Source of the DNA: Actinomycetota bacterium
GTDB lineage: Bacteria; Actinomycetota; Actinomycetes; Actinomycetales; Dermatophilaceae
Length of the DNA stretch: 64,000 bases
NCBI GenBank assembly: GCA_020161845.1
Contig: JAIUNK010000013.1
Coordinates: forward strand, 47,424-111,423
Direction of reading: 5' to 3'
Shown here: piece after piece, positions 1-8,511 of the stretch
How the letters are laid out: the number at the start of each line of letters is the position of its first letter
Numbering within the stretch: position 1 is the first letter of the stretch
Translations under genes and position numbers: made by a program
Notes under the pieces: generated by a model
Databases searched by the model: none
What the model saw: the letters and a program-made list of their open reading frames with translations, nothing else
Told to the model about the DNA's origin: nothing

Positions 1-897
1 GAACGCCAGCAGCATCGCGCCGATGTTCAGGGCCAGTTTGAGTCCCTCGGCGGCGCCGGCGGCGGCAGCGTCGATCAGGTTGCGGTGCGGAGACTGCGCG
101 GCGTCGCCGTCCGCGTCGTCGGCCGGCTCACCGTCGGCCGGTTCCCCGTCGTCCGGTTCCCCGTCGGCCGGCTCAGCTTTGGCCGGCTCAGCTTCGGCCG
201 GCTCACCGTCGGCGTGCCGCTCGGGCGCCTCGTCGGAGGTGATCCGGCCGTCCTCTGGGACGACGAGCTTGGCCATCAGCAGCGCGCCGGGGGCGGCCAT
301 GAAGCTCGCCGCGATGAGGTAGTCCAGGTTCGCGCCGAGCAGCGCGTATCCGACCAGCACCGATCCGGCCACCGTCGACAGTCCGCCGACCATGACCGCG
401 AACAGGCCGGATCGGGTCAGACCGCCCAGGTAGGGACGGATGACCAGGGGCGCCTCGGTCTGCCCGAGGAAGATGTTGGCGGCGGCGTTCACCGACTCCG
501 CGCGTTCCGTGCCGAGCAGCCGCCCGAGCCCGCCGCCCAGCACGTCGACGACCTTCTGCAGCCAGCCCAGGTGGAACAGGATCGAGGTCAGCGAGGCGAA
601 GAAGACGATCACCGGCAGCACTTGGAAGGCGAAGACGACGCCCTCCTTCGGCAGGATCGGCCCGAACAGGAAGCCGATGCCCTCCTTGGAGGAGTCGATG
701 ATGGCCTGCACGCCTTCGGAGGCCCCCCGCAGGACGGCGCGCCCGGCCGGGACGTAGAGCACCAGCACCCCGAAGCCCGCCTGGAGCGCCAGCGCCGCAA
801 GCACCGTGCGCAGCTTGATGGCTCGCCGGTTGGTCGAGACGGCCACGGCGATCGCCACCAACCCGAGCATTCCGCCCAGCCCCCACAAGACATGCAT
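1..897 (-). CDS. nupC: NupC-family concentrative nucleoside transporter (C-terminus beyond window)
   Basis: Start ATG at 897; the frame is open to base 1, so 299 residues are visible and the C-terminal part lies outside. The protein resembles NupC/CNT nucleoside permeases, which import nucleosides with H+ or Na+: an N-terminal pair of membrane helices, a segment with FxFxVLP and the family signature GQTEAPL followed by VIRPY, where CNT proteins bind substrate. Unusual is a strongly acidic low-complexity cytoplasmic loop (roughly bases 95-265) made of repeated EPADGEP-type units, absent in E. coli NupC, inserted before the next membrane helix. It lies 124 bp downstream of the export operon on the same strand and may be transcribed separately. 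Family identity is seen from motifs; substrate is inferred. Confidence 0.85.
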   Translation of the reverse strand, partial: MHVLWGLGGMLGLVAIAVAVSTNRRAIKLRTVLAALALQAGFGVLVLYVPAGRAVLRGASEGVQAIIDSSKEGIGFLFGPILPKEGVVFAFQVLPVIVFFASLTSILFHLGWLQKVVDVLGGGLGRLLGTERAESVNAAANIFLGQTEAPLVIRPYLGGLTRSGLFAVMVGGLSTVAGSVLVGYALLGANLDYLIAASFMAAPGALLMAKLVVPEDGRITSDEAPERHADGEPAEAEPAKAEPADGEPDDGEPADGEPADDADGDAAQSPHRNLIDAAAAGAAEGLKLALNIGAMLLAF

Positions 898-1021
898 GCC
901 GACCCCTTCGTCGCCGCGGTTTCGGACCAACCTAGGCAAACGGGGTGCCGGTGCGCCACGCGTACGGGTGTTTGGGTGTCGGCCGTGGTCGAGCGGTGGT
1001 CGAGGTCGGGGTCGCAGGGGT

Positions 1022-2785
1022 TCAGCCGCCGGGACGTGCGCCCGGCTGGTTGCCGCCCGGCTGATTCGCGATCTGGCCGGTGCCGCCGAAGCTCCCGCTG
1101 GCCCCCGTGCCCACCCCGAGGCGACGGTTGGCCTGCGAGTTGTTCGCGGGCAGCGGCTCCTCGCGGTCCGCGAGGACCACCAGATCCCCCTCGGCCACCC
1201 CGGAGGTGACCTGCGCGGTCGTCGTACCGATCGCGCCCAACGCCACCTGCCGCACCGCGGTGTCCGCGCCGGTGAGGACCTGCACCGTCCCGCTCGTCGC
1301 CCCCGTGCGGGTGATCGCCGACAACGGAACGACCAGCCCGCGGCTCACGGTCGCCGTCACCAGCGACAGCGGCACCCGGGCGCCGCTGGCCAGCGCCGCA
1401 CTCGTCGTCGGGACCAGCACCGTCACCGGATAGGTCACCGACGACGCGTTCGCGGTGCTGCTCGGGAGCAGCCCGACGCGGGTGACCGTGCCGTCGAGCG
1501 TCGGCTGTCCGGCGGGGCTGACGTGCGCCTTCTGGCCGACCTTGACCGTGCCCAGGGCGCTTGCCGGCACGTTCCCGGTGACCTCGGTGACGCCCGGGCC
1601 GACGATCGTGATGGCTGCCGTGCCGGCCGCGGTCACGCCGGCGGTGACGCCGATGGCCGCGACCTGGCCCGGCGCCGGCGCGGTCAGGGTGGCACCGGCC
1701 AGGTTGCGTGCCGCGGTGGCCAGGCTCTGCTGCGCGCTCAGCAGGGTGGTCTGGGCCTGAAGGGCCCGTACGTCGGCCGTCAGGGCATTCGCCCCCGACG
1801 CCGCCGCGGTGCTCCCGGTCGAGCGGGCGGCGGGCTGGGTGGCGAGATGCCGGGCGTACGCCGTGAGGGCGTTGCCCGTCGCCACCTCGGCCTCGACCAG
1901 CGCCGTCAGCGAGGCGATGCAGACCTGCAGCTGCGCACCCGTCGGCGCGCTGGGCGACGACGTGCCGGGCGATGGCGTGCTGGGCGATGGCGTGCTGGGC
2001 GGTGGTGTGCTCGTCGGTAGGCCGTCGGTCGGGGATGGCCCGTCGGTCGGCCCGGTCGGCCCCGTCGGCCCGGTCGGCCGCGGGGTCGAACCGGTCGGCT
2101 GGTCCGGTGTCGATGTGCCGGTGGTCGTGGGTGTGCCGGTGGTCGTCGGTGTGGCGGTGGCCGTCGACGGGCCGGTCGTCGACAGGCCGGTCGTCGGGTG
2201 GGGCGAGGCGGTCCGGGTGGGGCTGGGCTGCGCCGTACGACTCGAGCCGCCGAGCACCGGCGCACACGCCGTCCGCTGCTTCGCCAGCGCCTGCTGCACC
2301 GCCGCCACCAGCGCGTCCGGACTACCTCCAGACCCGCCCGCCGAGCCGCCGCCCGCCGACCCACCGCCCCCCGAACCGGCCGACACCGGGGCGGCGGCGG
2401 CGCCGGACGACGTACCGCTCGCCGCGCTCTCCACCGCGACCTGCGCCTGGGCGACCTGGGCCTGCGCGTCGAGCACCGCCTGCTGCAGCGGACCGGGATC
2501 CATCGTGGCGAGCACGTCCCCGGCCCTGACCTGCTGGCCCAGCGTCACGGCGACCGTGGCGACCCGGCCGGACGTCGGGAAACTCGCCGCCACCCGGGTG
2601 GTGGGCTGCGCGACCCCGGTCAGCAGCAGGGACTGTTCGACGGCGCCGGACGCGACGACGGCGCTCCGGTAGCGATCGCCCGCGTCACCGCCGCCCACGG
2701 CGTGCGCGCCGACGCCGGCGACCAGCAGGACGGCGACCGCCGGGATGCCGACCTGCAGCGCGGTACGCCGTGCCGAGCGCGCCAT
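1022..2785 (-). CDS. HlyD/MacA-like efflux adaptor with a mucin-like insertion
   Basis: Membrane-fusion/adaptor protein of 587 residues, last gene of the MacAB-like operon. The ATG at 2785 is preferred over the upstream one at 2827 because it follows the lipoprotein stop (2787-2789) directly and begins MARSARR before a single N-terminal TM (residues 10-30). A lipoyl/barrel-sandwich half (GRVATVAVTLGQQV) leads into an alpha-hairpin (LQQAVLDAQAQVAQAQ), then GATLTAPAPGQVAAIG, beta-barrel and C-terminal domains. The hairpin is interrupted by a Gly/Ser stretch (about 124-155) and about 100 residues rich in Ser, Thr and Pro (about 181-284), bracketed by Cys174 and Cys289. The C-terminus is Gly/Asn-rich. 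Expected to link the exporter to the cell wall or export path; cargo unknown. Confidence 0.8.
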   Translation of the reverse strand: MARSARRTALQVGIPAVAVLLVAGVGAHAVGGGDAGDRYRSAVVASGAVEQSLLLTGVAQPTTRVAASFPTSGRVATVAVTLGQQVRAGDVLATMDPGPLQQAVLDAQAQVAQAQVAVESAASGTSSGAAAAPVSAGSGGGGSAGGGSAGGSGGSPDALVAAVQQALAKQRTACAPVLGGSSRTAQPSPTRTASPHPTTGLSTTGPSTATATPTTTGTPTTTGTSTPDQPTGSTPRPTGPTGPTGPTDGPSPTDGLPTSTPPPSTPSPSTPSPGTSSPSAPTGAQLQVCIASLTALVEAEVATGNALTAYARHLATQPAARSTGSTAAASGANALTADVRALQAQTTLLSAQQSLATAARNLAGATLTAPAPGQVAAIGVTAGVTAAGTAAITIVGPGVTEVTGNVPASALGTVKVGQKAHVSPAGQPTLDGTVTRVGLLPSSTANASSVTYPVTVLVPTTSAALASGARVPLSLVTATVSRGLVVPLSAITRTGATSGTVQVLTGADTAVRQVALGAIGTTTAQVTSGVAEGDLVVLADREEPLPANNSQANRRLGVGTGASGSFGGTGQIANQPGGNQPGARPGG

Positions 2786-2786
2786 C

Positions 2787-3836
2787 TCAGCCCGCGTTCG
2801 AGGTCGGGGCGCCGGGGGTGGCACCACGCTGCGGCGCGCCGAAACCGCTGCCGCACGAGCCGTTCTCGGCCTCCCGCACCACGATCGACGTCGCGGCCAC
2901 GGTGCCGGTCTGATCCGCCGGGCCTACGGCGGTGACGCAGCGCCCCACGACGAGGTCGGCGGCCAGGGCGGGGACCAGCGCCGTGTACGTCGTTGCGGCC
3001 GTGGTCGTCACCGTCTCGGTGGCCCGCACCGACCCGGTGCCCGGCGCGGGACTGGCCTGCGCGGTGGCGCTCGCCGCGGGGTTGGTCGCCGGCGCCGTGC
3101 CGGTTCCACTCGGCCGGGCGACGCGCGTCTCGGGCTGGACCACGAAGCCGGTCCCGGAGACCGAGACCACCGTTCCGGTCACGCCGCCGCGGCCGAATCC
3201 CGAGCCGCGATTGCCGCCGGCCCCACCCGTGCCGGTGGGGCTGGGCAGGTCCGTCGGCCGGGTGCGGGTGCCGGACGGCGCCGCGGTGCCGCCGCCCTGC
3301 CCCGGCCGGGCGGCACCGAAGCCCGCGGCCTGGCAGGAGCCGTTGACCGGCTGAGACACCTCGACGGATGCCGCGGTGATCGGGTCGCTCGTGCTCCCGC
3401 CGCTCGTCGCCGCGCCCCCGGTCGTCCCAGCGGTCGTCCCGCTACCCGTTGTCCCGCTCCCCGCCGACTCGACGGCCCGGACGGTCACACAGCTTCCCGG
3501 GGTGAGCGCTGCCGCGGTCGAGGCCGCCAGGCGCTGCAGCACGGTGCTGCCCGAATAGGTCACCGCCGTCTGCTGATTGTTCCCCTGCACCTGCAGGGTG
3601 CTGCCCTGGACGGCGGCGATGACCCCGGCCGTACCCGGGATCCGGCCCTGACCGCGCTGCCCCTGGCCCTGGCCCTGGCCCGAAGCCTGCCCCTGCCCCG
3701 CACCGCCGGACGAGCCGGTCGGTGTCGCTCCACTGGCGCCCCCGCCGCAGCCGGCCAGCAGGCCGCCGGTGAGCACGGTCACGGCGACCAGCCCGACCGT
3801 GTGAACCACGCGGGAGTGCATGTCGTCGGCCATCAT
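2787..3836 (-). CDS. Lipoprotein with two DUF5666-like repeats
   Basis: 349 residues. ATG 3836 overlaps the permease stop codon (ATGATG arrangement; ATG 3833 is equally possible), which suggests translational coupling. A lipoprotein signal peptide ends in LLAGC (Cys30), followed by a Gly/Gln-rich linker. Two homologous segments follow (about 65-180 and 205-330). Each starts with G-V-I/V-x-A/S-V-x-G and a VQ strand, contains GxCVT, and ends NGSC-x-GFGA. This fits DUF5666-type small beta-domains, which are of unknown function and often sit beside transporters. The Ser/Thr/Pro/Gly linkers suggest an extracellular location in or on the wall. The position between permease and second adaptor argues for a part in the exporter or in its signal input. 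Confidence 0.7.
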   Translation of the reverse strand: MMADDMHSRVVHTVGLVAVTVLTGGLLAGCGGGASGATPTGSSGGAGQGQASGQGQGQGQRGQGRIPGTAGVIAAVQGSTLQVQGNNQQTAVTYSGSTVLQRLAASTAAALTPGSCVTVRAVESAGSGTTGSGTTAGTTGGAATSGGSTSDPITAASVEVSQPVNGSCQAAGFGAARPGQGGGTAAPSGTRTRPTDLPSPTGTGGAGGNRGSGFGRGGVTGTVVSVSGTGFVVQPETRVARPSGTGTAPATNPAASATAQASPAPGTGSVRATETVTTTAATTYTALVPALAADLVVGRCVTAVGPADQTGTVAATSIVVREAENGSCGSGFGAPQRGATPGAPTSNAG

Positions 3837-5062
3837 TCGCTCCTGAGCGCGTCGATCGGGGCGAGCCTGGCGGCCCGTCCCGCGGGGTAGACACCGGCGG
3901 TCACGCCGATGACGAGGGAGACCACCAGCGCCGCCGCAGCGGCCAGGGGGGAGATCAGCACCGGCTGACCGATCAGGCCGGGCAGCACCAACGCGCCGGC
4001 CACGCCGAGCGCCAGGCCCAGCACGCCGCCGATCAGGCCCAGGACGCTGGCTTCCACGAGGAACTGGCGCAACACCGTCGTCGGGGTCGCCCCGAGCGCC
4101 TTGCGCAGTCCGATCTCGCGGATCCGCTCGGTCACCGAGACGAGCATGATGTTCATCACGCCGATCCCGCCGACCAGCAGCGAGATCGCCGCGATCCCGC
4201 CGAGCAGGATGGTCAGGATCCGGGTCGTGGACGCGACCGTGTCCATCAGCGCCTCCTGGCTGCTGATGGTGAAGTCGGCGGTATCGGCGGTGACATTGTG
4301 CGCGGCGATCAGGGCCCTGCTGGCCTCCTGGTACGCCGGGGACAACGCCTCCTGACTGTTCGCCTGCAGGTAGAGCGTCGCCACCTGGGTGCTGTTGGCC
4401 GCCGTGGCGAGGGTCCGCGCGTACGCCGTGAAGGGCACCACGACCTGGTCGTCCTCGTCCCCGGTGGCGCCCGACCCGACCGAGCTCAGCACCCCGATCA
4501 CGGTGAAGTTCTGCGGCCCCACCTGCACCTCGGATCCGACCGGGTCCCGGGTGCCGAACAGCTGCGCCGCCGTCGTCGATCCGAGCACGGCGACCAGCGC
4601 CCCCGAGTCGTTCTCGGCATCGGCGAAGAACCGGCCGGTCTGCACCGTGCGGGCCCGCACCTGCGGCCAGGCCGGCGTGGTGCCGACGACCGGGCTCGTC
4701 CAGGTCTGCGCCCCGGCCACCAACGTCTGCTGCCCCGTCGACACCGGCGCCACGTGCGCCACGTCGGGGGCCACCGTGGGATCGGCCAGCAGCGTCGCGT
4801 CGGCCAGCGTCAACGACGTCGCAGAACCGCGGCCACCGCGGACGCCGCCCGTCGTCGCCGAGCCCGGCGAGACCACCAGCAGGTTCGACCCGAGCTTGCT
4901 GATCTGCTCGGTGACCCGCTGGCTGGCGCCCTGCCCCAGGCCGACCGTGAGCATCACGGCCGCGATCCCGATGAGAATGCCCAGCATCGTCAGCGCCGAG
5001 CGCAGGCGACGGGTGCGGATCGCCTCCCACGCCGTACGCAGCGTTTCCGCCCACGACATCAT
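3833..5062 (-). CDS. MacB/FtsX-family ABC transporter permease
   Basis: 409 residues, starting MMSWAETLRTAWEAIRTRRLRSALTMLGI-like, the typical N-terminal helix of MacB permeases; ATG at 5062 or 5059. TM1 is near residues 22-42, a large extracytoplasmic MacB_PCD domain follows to about 285, and three C-terminal TMs contain GGIGVMNIMLVSVTERIREIGLRKALGA, the conserved FtsX coupling motif (quoted region about 300-325). These permeases work as dimers with the ATPase encoded upstream (17-bp gap) and act as mechanotransmitters rather than classical channels. The stop overlaps the lipoprotein start. The gene belongs to the operon 7138 to 1022. Family assignment is firm; exported substrate (peptide, siderophore, antibiotic or lipoprotein) cannot be deduced. 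Confidence 0.9.
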   Translation of the reverse strand: MMSWAETLRTAWEAIRTRRLRSALTMLGILIGIAAVMLTVGLGQGASQRVTEQISKLGSNLLVVSPGSATTGGVRGGRGSATSLTLADATLLADPTVAPDVAHVAPVSTGQQTLVAGAQTWTSPVVGTTPAWPQVRARTVQTGRFFADAENDSGALVAVLGSTTAAQLFGTRDPVGSEVQVGPQNFTVIGVLSSVGSGATGDEDDQVVVPFTAYARTLATAANSTQVATLYLQANSQEALSPAYQEASRALIAAHNVTADTADFTISSQEALMDTVASTTRILTILLGGIAAISLLVGGIGVMNIMLVSVTERIREIGLRKALGATPTTVLRQFLVEASVLGLIGGVLGLALGVAGALVLPGLIGQPVLISPLAAAAALVVSLVIGVTAGVYPAGRAARLAPIDALRSE

Positions 5063-5081
5063 GGCGTCGCCGCCCGCGACC

Positions 5082-5813
5082 TCATGGCGCCGTCTCCTCG
5101 GTGAGCCGGCCGTCCCGGATGTGCACCACCCGGGCGGCCCGCTGGGCCACCTCGCGCTCGTGGGTGATGACGACCACGGTGCGGCCGCCCGCGTGCAGCT
5201 CGTCGAACAGGCCCAGCACGTCCTCGGTGGAGGCCGAGTCGAGGTTGCCGGTCGGTTCGTCGGCGAGCACCAACGCCGGCTCGGTCACCAGCGCCCGCGC
5301 CACCGAGACTCGCTGCTGCTGACCCCCGGACAGCTCGCCCGGGCGGTGGTCGACCCGGTCGCCGAGCCCGACCCGGTCCAGGGCCTCCAGCGCCCGGCGC
5401 CGCCGTTCCGGCCGGCCCACCCCGGCGTACAGCAGCGGCATCTCCACGTTCCGCCAGGCGCTCAGCGTCGGCAGCAGATTGAACTGCTGGAACACGAAGC
5501 CGATCTCGCGATTGCGGATCCGGGCCAGCTCCCGCTCGTCCAGGCCGCCGACGTCGGCGCCGGCGAGCAGGTAGCGCCCGGAGCTCGGCACGTCGAGGCA
5601 GCCCAGGATGTGCATCAGCGTCGACTTGCCCGACCCGGAGGGACCCATGATGGCCAGGTGATCGCCGCGGGCCACCCGCAGGCTCACCCCGCGCAGGGCG
5701 TGCACCTCCAGTTGGCCCTGCGCGTACGTCTTGTGCACGTCGACGAGCTCCAGGACCGGTACGTCGCGCGCCGCTGCGGCCGCGTCGGGGGCGGGTACGT
5801 CGAGTGTGGTCAC
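5082..5813 (-). CDS. MacB/LolD-type ABC transporter ATP-binding protein
   Basis: 243 residues with all nucleotide-binding motifs: Walker A GPSGSGKST (57-65), Q-loop FVFQQFNLLP, signature LSGGQQQR (161-168), Walker B LVLADEPTGNLD (181-192) and the H-loop VITHE. The TGNLD and QFNLLPTLSAWRNVEMPL segments are typical of MacB/LolD/FtsE-class ATPases that pair with FtsX-like permeases. Start ATG 5813 overlaps the stop of the upstream adaptor by 4 bp (ATGA), so the two are translationally coupled. It powers the permease encoded immediately downstream. It has only the nucleotide-binding domain, as in Gram-positive split MacB systems. Confidence 0.95.
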   Translation of the reverse strand: MTTLDVPAPDAAAAARDVPVLELVDVHKTYAQGQLEVHALRGVSLRVARGDHLAIMGPSGSGKSTLMHILGCLDVPSSGRYLLAGADVGGLDERELARIRNREIGFVFQQFNLLPTLSAWRNVEMPLLYAGVGRPERRRRALEALDRVGLGDRVDHRPGELSGGQQQRVSVARALVTEPALVLADEPTGNLDSASTEDVLGLFDELHAGGRTVVVITHEREVAQRAARVVHIRDGRLTEETAP

Positions 5814-7138
5814 GGGGTCGACCCCACCGGTGCGCCCTGGCCCTGACCTCGGGACCCGCCCTGGCCCCCGAAACCGCCTTGCCCGCCCTGACCCCCGAAA
5901 CCGCCCTGGCCGGCTCCGCCGGTGCGGGCGCCGAAGCCGCCGCCCGTCCGGCTGCCGGAGGGTTGTTGGCTCGGGGTCCGCGTCCGGGACTCCACCAGCA
6001 CCTCATCGCCCTCGGCGAGGCCCTTGACGATCTGCGTCACGCCGGCGCTGACCATTCCGATCGTGACCGGGGTGGACACGGTCTGCCCGTTCTTGTCCTG
6101 GTGGACCACGGTCTGCCCGTTCTCGGTGCCGATGGCGGCCGTCGGGACGGTCACGGCGTCCGCGATCTGCTTGACGATGATGGCCACGGTGGCGTTCGCG
6201 CCGGCGTACAGCCCGCTCGGCGTACCCGTCACGTCGATCGTCACCGGGAAGGCGGCCACTCCCTGCGCCGCGCCGCCCGCACCACCCGAGCCGCCCGCAC
6301 CACCCGAGCCGGCGGACGAGGCGATGACCCCGACCCCGCTGACGGTGCCGAAGGCCTTCGTCGCCGACCCCGTCGGGGTGATCTCGGCCTGCAGGCCCTT
6401 GGTGATGCTGGGCAGGTCGGCGCTGCCGACGGAGGCGTTGACCACCCACGAGTTCCGGCCGATGACCGTGATCGCCGTGCTCGACGCCGTCCCGGAACCC
6501 GCCGAGCCGCCGGCGCTGCCCGCCGCACCGCTGCCCGCGCCACCCGAGCCGCCGGTGCCACCCGTCCCGGTCGCGGCGGGCCCGCTGACCCGGTCGCCGA
6601 CCGCCACCCCCACCGTGGCGACGATCCCGTCGAACGGCGCGGTCAGGGTGGCTTGGCCGAGGGCGGTCTGCGCGGCGCTGAGCCGCGCGCTGGCCGCGTT
6701 GACCTGCGCTTGCGCGGCCGCGATCTGGGTGTCGGTGCCGCCGCTGGCGCTGGTCAGCTGGGCGTTCGCGGCGTCGAGGGTGGCCTGGGCGAGTTGCACC
6801 GCCGTGCTCAGGTCCCGGGCGTCGATCGCGGCCAGTGGTTGCCCGGCGGTGACTGCGTCACCGGGCGAGACCTTGACCTCGGTCACCGTGCCGGCCGCGG
6901 GGAAAGCCAGGTCGGCGCGCGACTTCGGGGCGATCGTGCCGGTCGTCGTGATGCTCTGGCGCAGCGTGCTGACCGTCGCCGCGACCGGCGTGACGCTGGT
7001 CGCGACCGCATCGGAGGAACCGCGTTGGCGCACCGCCCAGGCGATCGCGCCCGTGGCGACCAGCAGCAGCGCCAGCACCGCGACGACGATGCGCCGCGGT
7101 GCGCGGGAACCGCGGGGCAATCGCGGCCAAGCGGGCAT
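5810..7138 (-). CDS. MacA/HlyD-like efflux periplasmic adaptor, first gene of export operon
   Basis: 442 residues starting ATG at 7138. One N-terminal TM (16-36), a lipoyl half-motif, an alpha-hairpin rich in Ala/Gln (about 105-155), the second lipoyl half LTAPFDGIVA, then beta-barrel and membrane-proximal domains including YAGANATVAIIVKQI. A disordered Gly-rich linker (about 195-215) and a C-terminal tail of GGFGGQGG repeats (about 400-442) are extra. MacA-type proteins bind ABC permeases and are required for transport in MacAB systems. It heads a five-gene minus-strand operon with 4-bp overlap to the ATPase. The operon contains a second, quite different adaptor at its far end. Family firm; cargo unknown. 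Confidence 0.85.
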   Translation of the reverse strand: MPAWPRLPRGSRAPRRIVVAVLALLLVATGAIAWAVRQRGSSDAVATSVTPVAATVSTLRQSITTTGTIAPKSRADLAFPAAGTVTEVKVSPGDAVTAGQPLAAIDARDLSTAVQLAQATLDAANAQLTSASGGTDTQIAAAQAQVNAASARLSAAQTALGQATLTAPFDGIVATVGVAVGDRVSGPAATGTGGTGGSGGAGSGAAGSAGGSAGSGTASSTAITVIGRNSWVVNASVGSADLPSITKGLQAEITPTGSATKAFGTVSGVGVIASSAGSGGAGGSGGAGGAAQGVAAFPVTIDVTGTPSGLYAGANATVAIIVKQIADAVTVPTAAIGTENGQTVVHQDKNGQTVSTPVTIGMVSAGVTQIVKGLAEGDEVLVESRTRTPSQQPSGSRTGGGFGARTGGAGQGGFGGQGGQGGFGGQGGSRGQGQGAPVGSTP

Positions 7139-7425
7139 CGAGCCTCCCCAGAGGATGCGGGCACCCGTCGGTGGGTGCGCCGCTGTCGGTCTACGCGCCG
7201 CACCTGTTCATTTCCTATGAAGGCGCCATGTGCGGGCTGCAGGTCGGTGGACGGCGGCCGGCACCTGCCCGGAGGGTCGACCCCCGGTGAGCCGGACACG
7301 CATCACCCTTCACAGCGTCCCGACAGCATCCCGACAGCGCCGACCTGACTCTCCGTCGTGAGCTGGACGAGTGCCCCGATCGGTGGCGACGGCGCACCGG
7401 GCTGGACCACGACAGGGGGCTGGGC
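7139..7425. promoter_or_regulatory. Divergent intergenic region between export operon and serine hydrolase
   Basis: 287 bp between divergently transcribed genes, so it should hold promoters for the export operon (minus) and the serine hydrolase (plus). Around 7201-7225 it is locally less GC-rich (CATTTCCTATGAAGGC). No convincing -35/-10 pair or operator palindrome was recognised, so the promoter role is inferred from gene orientation only. Confidence 0.4.
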
Positions 7426-8439
7426 ATGGGCGGCAGGGCGATAGGGCGGGGATCCGTCGGGGGTGCGGGTCTGCTCTTCGTGCCGCTCCTCGTGGGGGCG
7501 GTGCTGGCGCTCGGTGCGCACGGGCTCGGAGCGCAGGGCGCGACGGCGACCGGCGTACCGGCGGGTTCCGCACCCGCGACGAACCCCGCCGCGGTGACCT
7601 CGCCGGCGGCCACCGCGGTGACCTCGCCGGCGGCGACCGTGACCGCGGCGGTCTCGAGTGCGGCGGCCGCAGCCGCAGCGGCGCCGGCGGTCCGCTCCGC
7701 CGCAGCCACCACGGGAGCCCGCCAGACGGCGGCGGATGCGGCCGCGGCGTACGCCGTCCGGGCCGGCTGGCAGACCGGCATCGCGATCGTCGACCTCCGC
7801 ACCGGCCAGATCACCACGGCGGGAGCCGCGACCACGCACTTCCCGGCCGAGTCCACGATCAAGCTGCTGCTCGCGGCCCATCTGCTCGCCGCCGGGGAGA
7901 TGACCGGCGACGTCGCGGCCGCCGCGCACGCCATGGTGGTGGCCTCGGACGACGACGCGGCCAACGCGCTGTACGAATTGGCCGGCGGCGACGGGGTCGG
8001 GGCGTGGGCGGCGGCCCGCTACGGCGTACCGGCCCTTGCCGCACTGGCCGGGCCCGTCAACGGCCCCGGCCAGTGGGGCAGCCTCCCGGTCTCCGCGCTC
8101 GGGATGGCGCAATTCCTCGCGGCCGCCGCCGACGATCCCGCCGTCGGGCCGTGGCTGACCGCGACGATGGCGCAGCTGGAGCCGATCGCGGCGGACGGCA
8201 CCGACCAGCGGTTCGGAATCAAGGCGGCCGCGCCCGAGGCGGCGGTGAAGCAGGGCTGGGGCGGCGACGTGCCCGGGCTGGACGCGGAGGGAACCCCGAG
8301 CATCGGGTACGTCGACGGGCGGTACGCCGTGGCCATCTACACCCTGCATGCTCCCGCGGTGGATCAGGCCGGCGCCCAGGCCATGGTCACCGCGCAGGCC
8401 CGGCTGCTGCTCCCCGGCGGCCACGTCCCGGCGCTCTGA
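7426..8439 (+). CDS. Secreted serine hydrolase of the beta-lactamase/PBP fold
   Basis: 337 residues from ATG 7426, preceded by a G-rich Shine-Dalgarno region. An N-terminal membrane helix or signal (11-38) leads to an Ala/Thr/Pro-rich linker (40-95), then a beta-lactamase-like domain. The nucleophile tetrad is S143-T-I-K146 in AESTIKLLLA; an SxN-like motif appears as SDD (174-176) and a KTG-like box as K275-Q-G. The divergence from SDN and KTG means it is more likely a DD-peptidase-related or unassigned serine hydrolase than a functional beta-lactamase. It stands alone, divergent from the export operon and convergent with the GH4 gene. Acts outside the membrane on an unknown ester or amide. 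Confidence 0.7.
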   Translation: MGGRAIGRGSVGGAGLLFVPLLVGAVLALGAHGLGAQGATATGVPAGSAPATNPAAVTSPAATAVTSPAATVTAAVSSAAAAAAAAPAVRSAAATTGARQTAADAAAAYAVRAGWQTGIAIVDLRTGQITTAGAATTHFPAESTIKLLLAAHLLAAGEMTGDVAAAAHAMVVASDDDAANALYELAGGDGVGAWAAARYGVPALAALAGPVNGPGQWGSLPVSALGMAQFLAAAADDPAVGPWLTATMAQLEPIAADGTDQRFGIKAAAPEAAVKQGWGGDVPGLDAEGTPSIGYVDGRYAVAIYTLHAPAVDQAGAQAMVTAQARLLLPGGHVPAL

Positions 8440-8479
8440 CGTCAGGCGGTCGGCTCCCCGCAGCGTCGAAACTGCTATG

Positions 8480-8495
8480 ACCGCTCCCGAGCGGT
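8480..8495. terminator. Short hairpin between convergent genes
   Basis: ACCGCTCCCGAGCGGT forms a 6-7 bp stem with a tiny loop in the 72-bp gap between the convergent serine hydrolase and GH4 genes. There is no T-run, so use as a bidirectional terminator is only suggested by its position. Confidence 0.3.
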
Positions 8496-8511
8496 GGCGT
8501 GCGTCGATCGG

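Noticed and set aside
85-5054. Long open frames on both strands opposite the NupC and exporter genes
   Set aside because: In DNA this GC-rich most frames stay open; these are Arg/Gly/Ala/Pro-rich shadow translations with no motifs, while the chosen frames carry clear family signatures.
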